Below the pieces are notes generated by a model. That model had not been told where the DNA came from, did no database searches, and saw nothing but the letters and a program-made list of their open reading frames with translations. Shown in pieces: positions 8,259 through 17,408 of a stretch of DNA of 49,286 nt. Both the position numbers and the translations under genes were made by a program. The DNA is from Rhodococcus sp. (in: high G+C Gram-positive bacteria) (lineage in GTDB: Bacteria; Actinomycetota; Actinomycetes; Mycobacteriales; Mycobacteriaceae). Numbering within the stretch: position 1 is the first letter of the stretch; each line of letters opens with the position of its first letter. Location: contig NZ_JAHFVG010000007.1 in assembly GCF_023264675.1 (NCBI RefSeq), forward strand, positions 128,318 through 177,603, read 5' to 3'.

Positions 8259-8816
8259 ATGCGGTCCCGACAGAAGATCTTGAACGCCACTATCGGTTTG
8301 ATCGAGGCCGGTGGTTTCGAGGGCGTCAATGTAGCAGCGGTGGCAAGCGCTGCCGGAGTGTCGAGGCAGACTGTCTATTCGATCTTCGGGTCTCGTGAAG
8401 AGGTCGTGTCGCAGGCGATGGCCAGCGTGGTGTTCGAGGTCATGGGTGGAATCCAGGAGCGCCTCGAGACGACCGAAACCGCGTGTGATTTCGTCGTCGA
8501 GATAGTCGTCTCGGGACGAACCGCCGTGCGCACCCATCCGGTGCTCGCCACACTCCTCGTCGCCGAGCGGGGCAACCCGGTTTTCGACTTCGAGATGATG
8601 GAACGTGCGAAACCCGTTGCGCGCCAACTGTTCGAGCCGATGGTCGAGCGGGATCTGGCCAAGAGCGAGGACCTCGACGGCATCGTGGAGATCGTGATAC
8701 GCCTTGCGCTGTCGATCGTCTCGTTCGACAGCGACGCCGTACGGACCGACGACGGTCTCCGCGCGTTTCTGCGGCGCTGGCTCGAACCGGCGCTCACGCC
8801 GACACGTGATTCTTGA
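8259..8816 (+). CDS. TetR family transcriptional regulator
   Basis: A 185-aa regulator with an N-terminal helix-turn-helix (RQKILNATIGLIEAGGFEG, then AVASAAGVSRQTVYSIF). The C-terminal half is an unspecified ligand domain with a conserved FEMMERAKPVARQLF segment. The start at ATG 8259 is chosen because the open frame upstream is not regulator-like. It stands 70 bp before the cholesterol-oxidase-like gene in the same direction. A palindrome over the promoter of that gene starts at this gene's stop codon, so local repression of the oxidase is a reasonable inference. Confidence 0.87.
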   Translation: MRSRQKILNATIGLIEAGGFEGVNVAAVASAAGVSRQTVYSIFGSREEVVSQAMASVVFEVMGGIQERLETTETACDFVVEIVVSGRTAVRTHPVLATLLVAERGNPVFDFEMMERAKPVARQLFEPMVERDLAKSEDLDGIVEIVIRLALSIVSFDSDAVRTDDGLRAFLRRWLEPALTPTRDS

Positions 8817-8842
8817 CACTTCCAGCCAAGAGTGTCTAGTTT
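8813..8842 (+). promoter_or_regulatory. promoter with overlapping operator before the GMC oxidase gene
   Basis: TTGACA at 8813-8818 and TAGTTT at 8837-8842 are separated by 18 bp. An inverted repeat GACACT (8815-8820) / AGTGTC (8831-8836) overlaps the -35 box and the spacer. This is a textbook arrangement for repression by a dimeric TetR-type protein, probably the one encoded immediately upstream. Confidence 0.6.
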
Positions 8843-8886
8843 GTAGCCACGCGGTCAGTCGATCGGGTGGATGTCGGGGGTACAGC

Positions 8887-10506
8887 ATGGCGGGAATCAG
8901 TAGGCGTTCGTTCTTGGTGGGGGCAGGCGCTGCGGCTGCGGGAGCGAGCTTTGCCTCGGCGGCAACGATCTCCGCCGGCACCGCGTCGGCACGCGTGTCA
9001 CCTGCTCGAACCGCCGTCCCGCTGACTCGTGAGGACCACCGAGTTGTTGTGATCGGAACCGGATTCGGGGGAGGCGTGACGGCTCTGCGGTTGGCCGAGG
9101 CCGGCGTGCCGGTGACGTTGCTCGAACGCGGAATGCGTTGGCCCACCGGCCCGAATTCCGAGACGTTCCCGCACGTGTCCACCCCCGACAAGCGTCTCCT
9201 GTGGCACCGGACCAACCCCGAGGCGTTCGGGCACCCGCTGGCGTTCGATCCGTACGCGGGACTTCTCGAAGCGGTGATCGGGGACAATATGACGGCCGTC
9301 TGCGCGGCAGGGGTCGGCGGTGGATCTCTGGTCTATCAAGGAATGACACTGCAGCCCGCGGAACACGTCTTCAACGCGAACTTCCCCGAAGAGCTGGACT
9401 GGGCGCTGATGAATCGCGTTCACTATCCGCGAGTGGCGAAGATGCTCGGATTGGCCACTGCCCCGGACGAATTGATCGCGAGCCCCAACTACGAGGCCGC
9501 GCGGAGGTTTGCGGCCAACGCGACGCGCGCCGGGTATCCGGTGTCGAAGATCCCGATGCCGATCGACTGGAACTACGCGCTCGCGGAGCTACGCGGTGAG
9601 ATGAAGCCCGCGTACACAAACGGCGACGGCGCCATCGGAGTCAACAACGGCGGCAAGAATTCGGTGGACGTCACCTACATTGCCGCTGCCGAGGCCACCG
9701 GGCTCGTCACCCTCGAAACATTGCACGAGGTCCGTGATGTCGAGCGAGCACCGGACGGTCGGTGGACGGTCTACGTCGATCGAACCGATGCGTCGGGCAC
9801 CGTGCTCGAGAACAAGATTCTGACGACGAATGCGCTCGTCATGGCAGCGGGAAGCGCCAACACGACCAAGCTGTTGTTGCGCGCCTCCGCGTCGGGGCGC
9901 ATCTCCGATCTGCCCGACGCTCTCGGCGAGGGGTGGGGGACGAACGCCGACCGCATCTACGCCTGGGCTGACGCAGGTGGTTTCGGTCCGGGGCAGGGCG
10001 GTCCCGTGGTCTACGGTTCCCTGCAGTGGGACGATCCGAACGCGGCGATCACCGTCATTCAGGCGTCGTTCCCGCCGCTGGCGCTCGGTTCGACGCCCAT
10101 CGACCTTCACAGCACCGTCATGGTCGGTTACGGCGTCAGTTCCGGCAGAGGACGATTCGTCTACGATTCGGCGACGGATGATGCAGCACTGCGCTGGCCG
10201 CACGAGGGAGACTCGGCTATCCAGTCGAAGATCGGTCCGGTGGCGCACAGGATCGCGGGCCCGTCCGGGTTGTTGATCGACACGAATGCGATCGTCCCGA
10301 CGACGTGGCACCCGCTGGGCGGTGCGAACATGGGGCAGGTGTGCGATCTCGAAGGGCGCGTTCACGGCCAGCGTGGTCTCTATGTCCTCGACGGAGCGTT
10401 GATGCCGGGAAACGCGGCTGCCTGCAACCCGTCGATGACCATTGCCGCTGTCGCCGAACGCGCGCTCGACCGGTTGGTGGCCGAGGACGTCGGCTCGGTC
10501 ATCTGA
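8887..10506 (+). CDS. Tat-exported cholesterol oxidase-like GMC oxidoreductase
   Basis: A 539-aa FAD flavoenzyme. It has a twin-arginine signal (SRRSFLVGAGAAAAGA) with cleavage likely near residue 35. The FAD-binding Rossmann motif is VVVIGTGFGGG at about 53-63, with GVGGGSLVYQGM after it. The C-terminal GMC signature has TWHPLGG with probable active-site His475 and CNPSMTIAA with Asn514, the pair conserved in class I cholesterol oxidases. These enzymes oxidise and isomerise 3-beta-hydroxysterols using oxygen, outside the membrane. Length and motif order match cholesterol oxidase well, but other secreted GMC sterol or alcohol oxidases would look similar. The ATG follows GTCGGGGGT. Confidence 0.85.
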   Translation: MAGISRRSFLVGAGAAAAGASFASAATISAGTASARVSPARTAVPLTREDHRVVVIGTGFGGGVTALRLAEAGVPVTLLERGMRWPTGPNSETFPHVSTPDKRLLWHRTNPEAFGHPLAFDPYAGLLEAVIGDNMTAVCAAGVGGGSLVYQGMTLQPAEHVFNANFPEELDWALMNRVHYPRVAKMLGLATAPDELIASPNYEAARRFAANATRAGYPVSKIPMPIDWNYALAELRGEMKPAYTNGDGAIGVNNGGKNSVDVTYIAAAEATGLVTLETLHEVRDVERAPDGRWTVYVDRTDASGTVLENKILTTNALVMAAGSANTTKLLLRASASGRISDLPDALGEGWGTNADRIYAWADAGGFGPGQGGPVVYGSLQWDDPNAAITVIQASFPPLALGSTPIDLHSTVMVGYGVSSGRGRFVYDSATDDAALRWPHEGDSAIQSKIGPVAHRIAGPSGLLIDTNAIVPTTWHPLGGANMGQVCDLEGRVHGQRGLYVLDGALMPGNAAACNPSMTIAAVAERALDRLVAEDVGSVI

Positions 10507-10512
10507 CTCGTC

Positions 10513-11121
10513 TCAACCTCGATGCGGTGACAGGGCTCCGAATGTCATGGCGCGCAACACTGCCCGTGACTTCTTGGACACACTGCGGTTCGCGCTGAAC
10601 GGCGTCGAGTTCATCAGCCCGAACGCCGCGTGGGCCGTGGTGCGAGCGTCGGATTCTTCGAGGTCGGGGTCCACCCTGCGCAGAACCGACACCCACACTT
10701 CGACGTACTCGCGCTGCATTCTTCGGACGAGTCGTCGCGCGGTGTCCGGCAGTGACTGCAGGTCTCGATCCTGAATCTTGATCAGCGCAGGCGAGGTGAG
10801 CGCGAAGTCGAGGTGGAAGTCGATCAGTTCGGCGAGCTGCTGCCGCGGCAGGTCCTCGGTTGCCGCGACGCGCTGTCCGCCCGCCAGTAGGTACTTCGAG
10901 ATGTCGACAAGCAGTTCGATCAGGACGGCTTCCTTGTTGGGGAAGTGCCGATACACCGCGGGTCCGCTGATTCCCACCGCGGCCCCGAGGTCTTCCAGGC
11001 GTACGCCGACGAAGCCTCGATCCGCGAACAGTGTCGCGGCGGCGTCGAGCAGTTCGGCTCGGCGCTCGGCCTTCTTCATCTCGCGGCTGGTAGGCGTGCG
11101 AGCAGCCGTTGTCATCACCAC
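10513..11121 (-). CDS. TetR regulator of the acyl-CoA carboxylase/leucine operon
   Basis: A 202-aa TetR repressor. The helix-turn-helix region is RRAELLDAAATLFADRGFV, then EDLGAAVGISGPAVYRHF, and a TetR_C-type ligand domain follows. Three consecutive possible starts (GTG 11121, GTG 11118, ATG 11115) follow an AGGAAAG sequence; ATG 11115 is equally likely. It is divergent from accD1, and the intergenic region carries paired inverted repeats. The same layout (Rv2506 next to Rv2502c-Rv2498c) exists in Mycobacterium tuberculosis. The inducer is probably an acyl-CoA of leucine breakdown (inference). Confidence 0.88.
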   Translation of the reverse strand: MVMTTAARTPTSREMKKAERRAELLDAAATLFADRGFVGVRLEDLGAAVGISGPAVYRHFPNKEAVLIELLVDISKYLLAGGQRVAATEDLPRQQLAELIDFHLDFALTSPALIKIQDRDLQSLPDTARRLVRRMQREYVEVWVSVLRRVDPDLEESDARTTAHAAFGLMNSTPFSANRSVSKKSRAVLRAMTFGALSPHRG

Positions 11122-11168
11122 CCCGCTTTCCTGCCACCCGGCAGCGATGACGCCGGTCGATTCCTGGA

Positions 11169-11225
11169 CATTTCAGTTAATCGTAGTTTACTGTAAAAGA
11201 AGGTTAGTGGTGATTAACTGAAATG
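11169..11225. promoter_or_regulatory. paired operators between the TetR gene and accD1
   Basis: A perfect 14-bp inverted repeat has its left arm at 11169-11182 (CATTTCAGTTAATC) and its right arm at 11212-11225. Within it, each arm also forms a local dyad: CAGTTAA-N6-TTTACTG at 11173-11192, and GTTA-N8-TAAC at about 11204-11219. Two TetR dimer sites flanking the divergent start region is the simplest reading. The right arm ends about 12 bp before the accD1 start. Confidence 0.75.
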
Positions 11226-11237
11226 AGGGCGTGACCC

Positions 11238-12815
11238 ATGGCAATCGACTCGGCCGAGTACCGCGTCCAGCACGAGAAGTTGGCCGCCGAGCTGGCGGAC
11301 AAGCTCGCGTCCGCGGCACGCGGCGGTAGCGAGAAATCGCGGCAGCGGCACATCTCGCGTGGCAAGTTGCTCCCACGCGACCGTGTGAACGAGCTGCTCG
11401 ATCCTGGTAGCCCCTTCCTCGAGATCGCCCCGCTGGCTGCCGGCGGAATGTACGACGACGAGTGCCCAGGAGCGGGCATGATCGCCGGCATCGGACGGGT
11501 GTCGGGGCGCGAATGCGTGATCGTTGCCAACGACGCGACGGTCAAGGGCGGAACCTACTATCCGCTCACGGTCAAGAAGCATCTCCGTGCGCAGGAGATT
11601 GCGTCGCAGAACCGGTTGCCGTGTGTCTACCTCGTCGACTCGGGCGGCGCGTTCCTCCCTCGCCAGGACGAGGTCTTTCCCGATCGGGATCACTTCGGAC
11701 GAATCTTCTACAACCAGGCGACCATGAGCGCCAGGGGAATTCCGCAGATCTCGGCCGTCATGGGATCGTGCACCGCGGGCGGAGCCTACGTACCCGCCAT
11801 GAGCGACGAGTCGATCATCGTCAAGAATCAGGGCACGATCTTTCTCGGCGGGCCGCCGTTGGTGAAGGCGGCAACGGGCGAGGTGGTCACCGCGGAGGAG
11901 CTCGGTGGCGGCGACCTGCACTCGAAGATTTCCGGAGTCACCGACTACCTCGCCGACGACGACCGCGATGCGCTTTCCCGTGTGCGCCGGATCGTCTCGA
12001 CGCTCGGCCCACGTGAGCCGCGTCCGTGGGACGTCGTTCCCAGCCGCGAGCCGATCGCCGACCAGCACGACCTCTACGACGTCGTCCCCACCGACTCGCG
12101 CACTCCCTACGATGTCCGCGAGGTCATCACGCGGGTGGTCGACGCCGGTGAGTTCGACGAGTTCAAGGCCGAGTACGGCAAGACGCTCGTCACCGGGTTC
12201 GCGCACATCCACGGCCACCCCGTCGGGATCATCGCGAACAACGGAGTGTTGTTCGGCGAATCTGCCATGAAGGGCGCGCACTTCATCGAGCTGTGCGACA
12301 AGCGAAGTATTCCGCTTGTGTTCTTGCAGAACATTTCCGGGTTCATGGTCGGACGTGACTACGAGGCGGGTGGTATCGCCAAGCACGGGGCCAAGATGGT
12401 CATGGCGGTCGCGTGTGCGCGAGTGCCGAAGCTGACCGTGGTGATCGGTGGGTCCTACGGAGCGGGAAACTATTCGATGTGCGGCCGCGCGTATTCGCCG
12501 CGCTTTCTGTTCATGTGGCCGAACGCCAGGATTTCGGTGATGGGCGGCGAGCAGGCCGCATCGGTCCTGTCCACCGTCCGAAGCGACCAGCTCGACGCTG
12601 CGGGCGAACCGTGGTCCGAGGAGGATCAGGAATCTTTCAAGGCTCCGATTCGTGAGCAGTACGAGTCGCAGGGCAATCCCTACTACTCGACCGCGCGGTT
12701 GTGGGACGACGGAATCATCGACCCTGCCGACACCAGAGTGGTTCTCGGACTGGCATTGTCGGCGTGTGCCAACGCGCCGATCGAGCCGGTCTCCTACGGC
12801 GTCTTCAGGATGTGA
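11238..12815 (+). CDS. accD1: acyl-CoA carboxylase carboxyltransferase (beta) subunit, methylcrotonyl-CoA type
   Basis: A 525-aa carboxyltransferase that moves CO2 from biotin to an acyl-CoA. Both crotonase-like halves are present: [21 protein letters not shown] binds acyl-CoA in the first half, and [18 protein letters not shown] with GGEQAASVL sits in the second. The long N-terminal form without a zinc finger and the operon partners match AccD1 (Rv2502c), the methylcrotonyl-CoA carboxylase subunit of leucine breakdown. A GAGGG ribosome site lies 8 nt upstream. It is first gene of a five-gene operon. Propionyl-CoA specificity is less likely given the neighbours. Confidence 0.93.
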   Translation: MAIDSAEYRVQHEKLAAELADKLASAARGGSEKSRQRHISRGKLLPRDRVNELLDPGSPFLEIAPLAAGGMYDDECPGAGMIAGIGRVSGRECVIVANDATVKGGTYYPLTVKKHLRAQEIASQNRLPCVYLVDSGGAFLPRQDEVFPDRDHFGRIFYNQATMSARGIPQISAVMGSCTAGGAYVPAMSDESIIVKNQGTIFLGGPPLVKAATGEVVTAEELGGGDLHSKISGVTDYLADDDRDALSRVRRIVSTLGPREPRPWDVVPSREPIADQHDLYDVVPTDSRTPYDVREVITRVVDAGEFDEFKAEYGKTLVTGFAHIHGHPVGIIANNGVLFGESAMKGAHFIELCDKRSIPLVFLQNISGFMVGRDYEAGGIAKHGAKMVMAVACARVPKLTVVIGGSYGAGNYSMCGRAYSPRFLFMWPNARISVMGGEQAASVLSTVRSDQLDAAGEPWSEEDQESFKAPIREQYESQGNPYYSTARLWDDGIIDPADTRVVLGLALSACANAPIEPVSYGVFRM

Positions 12816-12821
12816 GTCGAG

Positions 12822-14924
12822 ATGACAACCGATATCGAGATGACGAAGAGCATTGATACTGTCCTGATCGCCAACCGCGGAGAGATCGCTGTTCGTGTGA
12901 TCCGAACACTGAGGCGCATGGGAATTCGATCCGTCGCCGTCTACAGCGACGCCGACGTGGATGCGCTCCACGTACGCGAAGCGGACGTTGCCGTGAGAAT
13001 CGGACCGGCCGCCGCGCGCGAAAGCTACCTGGTGATCGACAAGGTCATCGCCGCGGCGACGGCCACCGGTGCGCAGGGCATTCATCCGGGGTATGGATTC
13101 CTGTCGGAGAATGCAGATTTCGCGGCGGCCTGCAGTGCTGCGGGCATTGCGTTCCTTGGGCCGCCGGTCAAGGCGATCGAGGTGATGGGTGACAAGATCA
13201 CCGCCAAGAATGCGGTGTCCGCGTTCGGAGTTCCGGTGGTCCCCGGTATCGCTCGCCCCGGATTGACCGACGAGCAACTGATGGCGGCGGCCCCGGATAT
13301 CGGCTATCCGATACTGGTCAAGCCGTCGGCAGGCGGCGGCGGGAAGGGTATGAGACTCGTCGAGCAGGAGAGCGAACTGGCATCGGCGCTGGCGAGCGCC
13401 AGGCGTGAAGCCGCGTCGTCGTTCGGTGACGACACGCTCTTCCTCGAACGATTCGTCCTGACGCCGCGTCACATCGAGGTGCAGATCCTGGCCGACGAAC
13501 ACGGAAATATCGTTCACCTCGGCGAGCGGGAATGCAGCCTTCAACGACGGCACCAGAAGGTCATCGAGGAAGCACCGTCGCCGTTGCTCGATCCGGCAAC
13601 GCGAGCCAGAATCGGTGAGGCGGCGGTCGATACGGCACGAAGTGTCGACTACACCGGGGCAGGCACCGTCGAGTTCATCGTCTCCGCCGACAGCCCCGGC
13701 GAGTTCTTCTTCATGGAAATGAACACCCGCCTTCAGGTGGAGCACCCGGTCACCGAGATGGTGACGGGACTCGACCTCGTCGAGTGGCAGGTTCGGGTGG
13801 CGTCGGGAGAGAAGCTGGGGTTCGAACAGGACGACATCGCACTGACGGGCCACGCCATCGAGGCGCGCGTCTATGCCGAGGATCCGGGCCGTGGATTCCT
13901 CCCTACCGGCGGCGAGGTCCTCGGCCTGAGCGAGCCGACCGGCAACGGGATTCGCGTCGACTCGGGGCTCGCGGTGGGCACCGTCGTCGGAAGCAACTAC
14001 GACCCGATGTTGTCGAAGGTCATCGCCTATGCCGAAGATCGACCTGCGGCGCTGCGCACGCTCGACCGCGCGTTGGCTGCAACAGCCGTGCAGGGGGTGG
14101 GCACCAACATCGAGTTCGTTCGCTTTCTGCTTGCCGACGACGATGTCGTCGCGGGCAACCTCGACACCGGACTGCTCGATCGGCGGGTCGAATCGTTCGA
14201 GGCGGCCGCGGCACCGGAGAGTGTGCTCATTGCTGCCGCGGCGGCGCTCTGGGTATCGGCATGGCCGTCGGGAAGCGCAGACCCGTGGGATGTGCCGACC
14301 GGGTGGCGGGTCGGAGCCGATGTCCCGACGGTGATGCGGCTGAGCAGTGCTGCGGGTTCAGGTGCAGGTGCGTCGCACGTTGCGATCACGGGTTCGCCTG
14401 CTTCGGCCACGGTGTCGGTCGACGACGGAGTGTCCAGATCCCTCGCTGTCGCGGAAGAGGGTTCCCGGCTGGTGGTGATTCTCGACGGTGTTCGCTCCAC
14501 GTTCTCTCTCGCGCACGCACCGAACACCGGCACCGTATGGATTTCGGGTGCCGAGGGAACGTGGCCGATCACCAGGATTCAGGAGGCTAGCGCCAAAGGC
14601 GCCGATGCCGACGACGGTGACGCCGACATCACGAGCCCGATGCCCGGGACGGTCATTGCGATCGGGCCGACTGCGGGACAGCATGTTTCGGCGGGCGAGA
14701 TGGTGGTGGTCGTCGAGGCGATGAAGATGGAACATGCGTTGACCGCTCCGTACGACGGAACCGTCGAATTGTCGGTTGCGGTAGGAGACCAGGTGCGGGT
14801 CGATCAGCTGCTCGCCCGAGTGGCACGCGCCAGTGCGGGATCTGTGGAGAATGCCGGATCTATTGGAAATGCCGAATCTGTGGGAAATGCCGGACCGCTC
14901 GAGAATGGGGATGCACGATCATGA
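12822..14924 (+). CDS. accA1: acyl-CoA carboxylase biotin carboxylase/BCCP (alpha) subunit
   Basis: A 700-aa biotin-dependent enzyme that carboxylates its own biotin with ATP and bicarbonate. The biotin carboxylase start is [17 protein letters not shown], the ATP-grasp loop is [10 protein letters not shown], and [12 protein letters not shown] and [13 protein letters not shown] are the usual catalytic segments. A BT-like middle domain follows, and the biotinyl site EAMKM has Lys635. After the BCCP domain comes an unusual tail of four six-residue repeats ([24 protein letters not shown]). The gene starts 6 bp after accD1 and its stop overlaps the fadE19 start (ATGA). Confidence 0.93.
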   Translation: MTTDIEMTKSIDTVLIANRGEIAVRVIRTLRRMGIRSVAVYSDADVDALHVREADVAVRIGPAAARESYLVIDKVIAAATATGAQGIHPGYGFLSENADFAAACSAAGIAFLGPPVKAIEVMGDKITAKNAVSAFGVPVVPGIARPGLTDEQLMAAAPDIGYPILVKPSAGGGGKGMRLVEQESELASALASARREAASSFGDDTLFLERFVLTPRHIEVQILADEHGNIVHLGERECSLQRRHQKVIEEAPSPLLDPATRARIGEAAVDTARSVDYTGAGTVEFIVSADSPGEFFFMEMNTRLQVEHPVTEMVTGLDLVEWQVRVASGEKLGFEQDDIALTGHAIEARVYAEDPGRGFLPTGGEVLGLSEPTGNGIRVDSGLAVGTVVGSNYDPMLSKVIAYAEDRPAALRTLDRALAATAVQGVGTNIEFVRFLLADDDVVAGNLDTGLLDRRVESFEAAAAPESVLIAAAAALWVSAWPSGSADPWDVPTGWRVGADVPTVMRLSSAAGSGAGASHVAITGSPASATVSVDDGVSRSLAVAEEGSRLVVILDGVRSTFSLAHAPNTGTVWISGAEGTWPITRIQEASAKGADADDGDADITSPMPGTVIAIGPTAGQHVSAGEMVVVVEAMKMEHALTAPYDGTVELSVAVGDQVRVDQLLARVARASAGSVENAGSIGNAESVGNAGPLENGDARS
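14838..14909. repeat. 18-bp tandem repeat, 4 copies, in the accA1 tail
   Basis: In-frame units at 14838-14855, 14856-14873, 14874-14891 and 14892-14909 are degenerate copies of one 18-bp word. They encode an Asn/Gly/Ser-rich tail after the biotinyl domain. The last copy is the most diverged. Confidence 0.9.
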
Positions 14925-16087
14925 ACCAGTACCTTTCCACCGGAACTCTGCCGGACGAGTACGAGCAGCTGAAGAAGAGCGTCGCCGATTTTGCGCGTAC
15001 CGTGGTGGCGCCGGTGGCCGCCAAACACGATGCAGAGCACTCGTTTCCGTACGAGGTTGTCGCCGGAATGGCCGACATGGGGTTGTTCGGGTTGCCGTTC
15101 CCCGAGGAGTACGGCGGCATGGGCGGCGACTACTTCGCTCTCTGTCTCGCGCTGGAGGAACTCGGCAAGGTCGATCAGAGCGTGGCGATCACCCTCGAAG
15201 CAGGCGTCTCGCTCGGCGCTATGCCGGTATATCGGTTCGGAACCGAGGCGCAGAAGCAGCAGTGGCTACCGAGCCTCGCCAGTGGAAAGAACCTCGCCGC
15301 GTTCGGACTGACCGAGCCGGGTGCCGGCAGTGATGCGGGCGGCACCAAGACGACGGCCAAGCGTGACGGCGGCGACTGGATCATCAACGGCAGCAAGCAG
15401 TTCATCACCAACTCGGGCACGGATATCACCTCTCTGGTGACCGTCACCGCGGTTACCGGCGTCGATGAAGCCACCGGCAAGAAGCAGATCTCCTCGATTC
15501 TCGTCCCCGCCGATACACCGGGATTCGTGGCGGGTCCCGCCTACGACAAGGTCGGCTGGAATGCGTCGGACACCCATCCGTTGAGCTTCACCGACGTACG
15601 CGTACCGCAAGCGAATCTGCTGGGTGACGAGGGACGCGGCTATGCCAACTTCCTTCACATTCTGGACGAGGGACGCATCGCGATCGCGGCGCTGTCGGTC
15701 GGTGTCGCGCAGGGATGCGTCGACGAAAGCATCAAGTACGCCAAAGATCGTGAGGCTTTCGGTTCGCCGATCGCACGTAATCAGGCGATTGCCTTCAAGA
15801 TCGCCCGGATGGAGGCACGTGCGCACACCGCGCGTACCGCGTACTACGACGCCGCCGCGCTGATGCTGTCCGGCAAGAACTTCAAGAAGGCGGCGTCGAT
15901 CGCCAAGCTGGTGGCATCGGAAGCGGCCATGGACAATGCACGCGATGCCACGCAGATTCACGGCGGATACGGATTCATGAACGAGTACACGGTCGCCCGG
16001 CACTACCGCGACAGCAAGATCCTCGAAATCGGCGAGGGCACCACCGAAGTTCAGCTGATGCTGATCGCCAGGAGTGTGGGGTTGTGA
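14921..16087 (+). CDS. fadE19: acyl-CoA dehydrogenase, isovaleryl/short branched-chain type
   Basis: A 388-aa FAD acyl-CoA dehydrogenase. It has the signatures [15 protein letters not shown] (substrate and FAD loop), KQFITNSG, and the C-terminal [12 protein letters not shown] followed by [11 protein letters not shown]. The likely base is Glu372 in GEGT, the position used by MCAD/SCAD rather than by human isovaleryl-CoA dehydrogenase. In the operon context it should make methylcrotonyl-CoA from isovaleryl-CoA, matching FadE19 (Rv2500c). The start overlaps the accA1 stop and its own stop overlaps the next start (TGATG), so translation is coupled. Confidence 0.92.
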   Translation: MNQYLSTGTLPDEYEQLKKSVADFARTVVAPVAAKHDAEHSFPYEVVAGMADMGLFGLPFPEEYGGMGGDYFALCLALEELGKVDQSVAITLEAGVSLGAMPVYRFGTEAQKQQWLPSLASGKNLAAFGLTEPGAGSDAGGTKTTAKRDGGDWIINGSKQFITNSGTDITSLVTVTAVTGVDEATGKKQISSILVPADTPGFVAGPAYDKVGWNASDTHPLSFTDVRVPQANLLGDEGRGYANFLHILDEGRIAIAALSVGVAQGCVDESIKYAKDREAFGSPIARNQAIAFKIARMEARAHTARTAYYDAAALMLSGKNFKKAASIAKLVASEAAMDNARDATQIHGGYGFMNEYTVARHYRDSKILEIGEGTTEVQLMLIARSVGL

Positions 16088-16569
16088 TGGAAGGCGCTCG
16101 TATCCGTCAGCGTGGCCTGTGGTTCGAGGAGATGGAGCTCGGGGCGATCTACGAGCACCGGCCCGGCCGAACGGTCACCGAAGCGGACAACACGCTGTTC
16201 ACCACGCAGACGATGAACACCCAGGCCCTGCACCTGGACGCTGCCTACAGTGCAGGTACGGCGTTCGGCGAGCGGTTGGTGAACTCGATGTTCACGTTGT
16301 CGACGGTGGTCGGGCTGTCGGTGGCGCAGCTGACCCAGGGCACGATCGTCGCGAACCTCGGGTTCTCCGAGGTGTCCTTCCCGAAGCCGCTGTTCCACGG
16401 GGACACGCTCTATGCCGAGACGCTGATCTCGGACAAGCGCGAATCCAAGAGCAGGCCGGGGGAGGGCGTGGTGACGTTCACCCATACCGGTCGCAATCAG
16501 CACGGCGACGTCGTGGCGGTTGCGGTGCGAAAGACGCTGGTGCAGATGCGGCCGGAGGGCGAGAAATGA
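16087..16569 (+). CDS. MaoC-like (R)-specific hydratase
   Basis: A 160-aa hot-dog-fold protein. FEEMELGAIYEHRPGRTVTEADNTLF is the MaoC dehydratase opening, although the substrate Asp/His pair is less canonical than in fatty-acid hydratases. AAYSAGTAFGERLVNSMFTLS is the core helix. It corresponds by position and size to Rv2499c, which hydrates 3-methylglutaconyl-CoA-type substrates in the leucine pathway. A GTG at 16084 directly before ATG 16087 is an alternative start. It overlaps fadE19 and citE by 1 and 4 bases. Confidence 0.87.
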   Translation: MEGARIRQRGLWFEEMELGAIYEHRPGRTVTEADNTLFTTQTMNTQALHLDAAYSAGTAFGERLVNSMFTLSTVVGLSVAQLTQGTIVANLGFSEVSFPKPLFHGDTLYAETLISDKRESKSRPGEGVVTFTHTGRNQHGDVVAVAVRKTLVQMRPEGEK

Positions 16570-17375
16570 GTTGGGTACCCGGCGGCCCTGCGTGGCTGTT
16601 CTGTCCGGCGGACCGACCGGAGCGTTACTCGAAAGCTGCGGCCGCGGCCGATGTGGTGATCATCGACTTGGAGGATGCAGTCGCTCCCGCCGACAAGGCT
16701 TCGGCACGCGAGGCGTTGATCGGCGAACCGCAGGACCCCGACACCACGGTGGTCCGCGTAAATGCCTGTAGCACCGACGAATTCGCCCTCGACCTTCGGG
16801 CGCTCGCCGCCACCCCGTACCGACGGGTGATGCTGGCGAAGACCGAAAGTGCCGAGCAGATCGGGCAACTCGACGGCTACGAGGTCATCGCGTTGATCGA
16901 GTCGCCTCTCGGGGCCGTGGCCGTACACGAGATGCTGGCCGCCCCCAACGCAGTCGGCGCGATGTGGGGAGCGGAGGATCTGGTCGCTGCGCTCGGAGGC
17001 AACTCCAGCAGGTTCGCTGACGGTAGTTATCGCGATGTCGCGCGCCACGTCCGGACTTCCACACTGCTGGCGGCCAAGGCGCGTGGACTGTTCGCGCTCG
17101 ACTCGGTTGTCCTCGACATCGACGACCTGGACGGTGTGCGCCGCGAGTCCGACGATGCGGTTGCTACCGGCTTCGACGGAAAGGTAGCGATCCATCCGCG
17201 TCAGGTGCCGGCGATTCGTGACGCGTATGCACCGACCGGGGACGAGGTCGATTGGGCGCACAGAGTATTGGGCGCGGTCTCTTCCAACCGGGGTGTCTTC
17301 ACCTTCGAGGGGAAGATGGTCGACGCTCCCGTCCTGCGGCATGCCGAGCGGATCCTGCGCCGAGCGGGCGAGTGA
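16566..17375 (+). CDS. citE: HpcH/HpaI-CitE-family beta-hydroxyacyl-CoA lyase
   Basis: A 269-aa TIM-barrel lyase. PAWLFCPADRPERYSKA, the acidic DLEDAVAPADKA (Mg2+ and catalytic region), VRVNA, ALIESPLGAV, GAEDLVAALG and the C-terminal GKVAIHPRQVPAI are all standard CitE-like motifs. Without citrate-lyase partners it is a stand-alone lyase. Its position matches Rv2498c, which cleaves HMG-CoA and citramalyl-CoA, so it would give acetyl-CoA plus acetoacetate from leucine and possibly pyruvate from itaconate. It starts within the MaoC stop (ATGA) and is the last gene of the operon. Confidence 0.9.
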   Translation: MSWVPGGPAWLFCPADRPERYSKAAAAADVVIIDLEDAVAPADKASAREALIGEPQDPDTTVVRVNACSTDEFALDLRALAATPYRRVMLAKTESAEQIGQLDGYEVIALIESPLGAVAVHEMLAAPNAVGAMWGAEDLVAALGGNSSRFADGSYRDVARHVRTSTLLAAKARGLFALDSVVLDIDDLDGVRRESDDAVATGFDGKVAIHPRQVPAIRDAYAPTGDEVDWAHRVLGAVSSNRGVFTFEGKMVDAPVLRHAERILRRAGE

Positions 17376-17378
17376 GCT

Positions 17379-17408
17379 GGTCACAACGGCGGTGGTCAAA
17401 ACGGCGGT
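17379..17408. repeat. 15-bp duplication over the HNH gene stop codon
   Basis: Two units, 17379-17393 and 17394-17408, are identical except for one base (GGTCACAACGGCGGT and GGTCAAAACGGCGGT). Read on the minus strand, each contains a TGA in the same register, so the HNH gene ends with two in-frame copies of its stop region. Confidence 0.85.

Noticed and set aside
11214..13853. Long open frame (879 codons) antisense to accD1 and accA1
   Set aside because: Typical high-GC shadow frame: its residues are Arg/His/Asp-rich with no domain, and both sense genes are clear family members.
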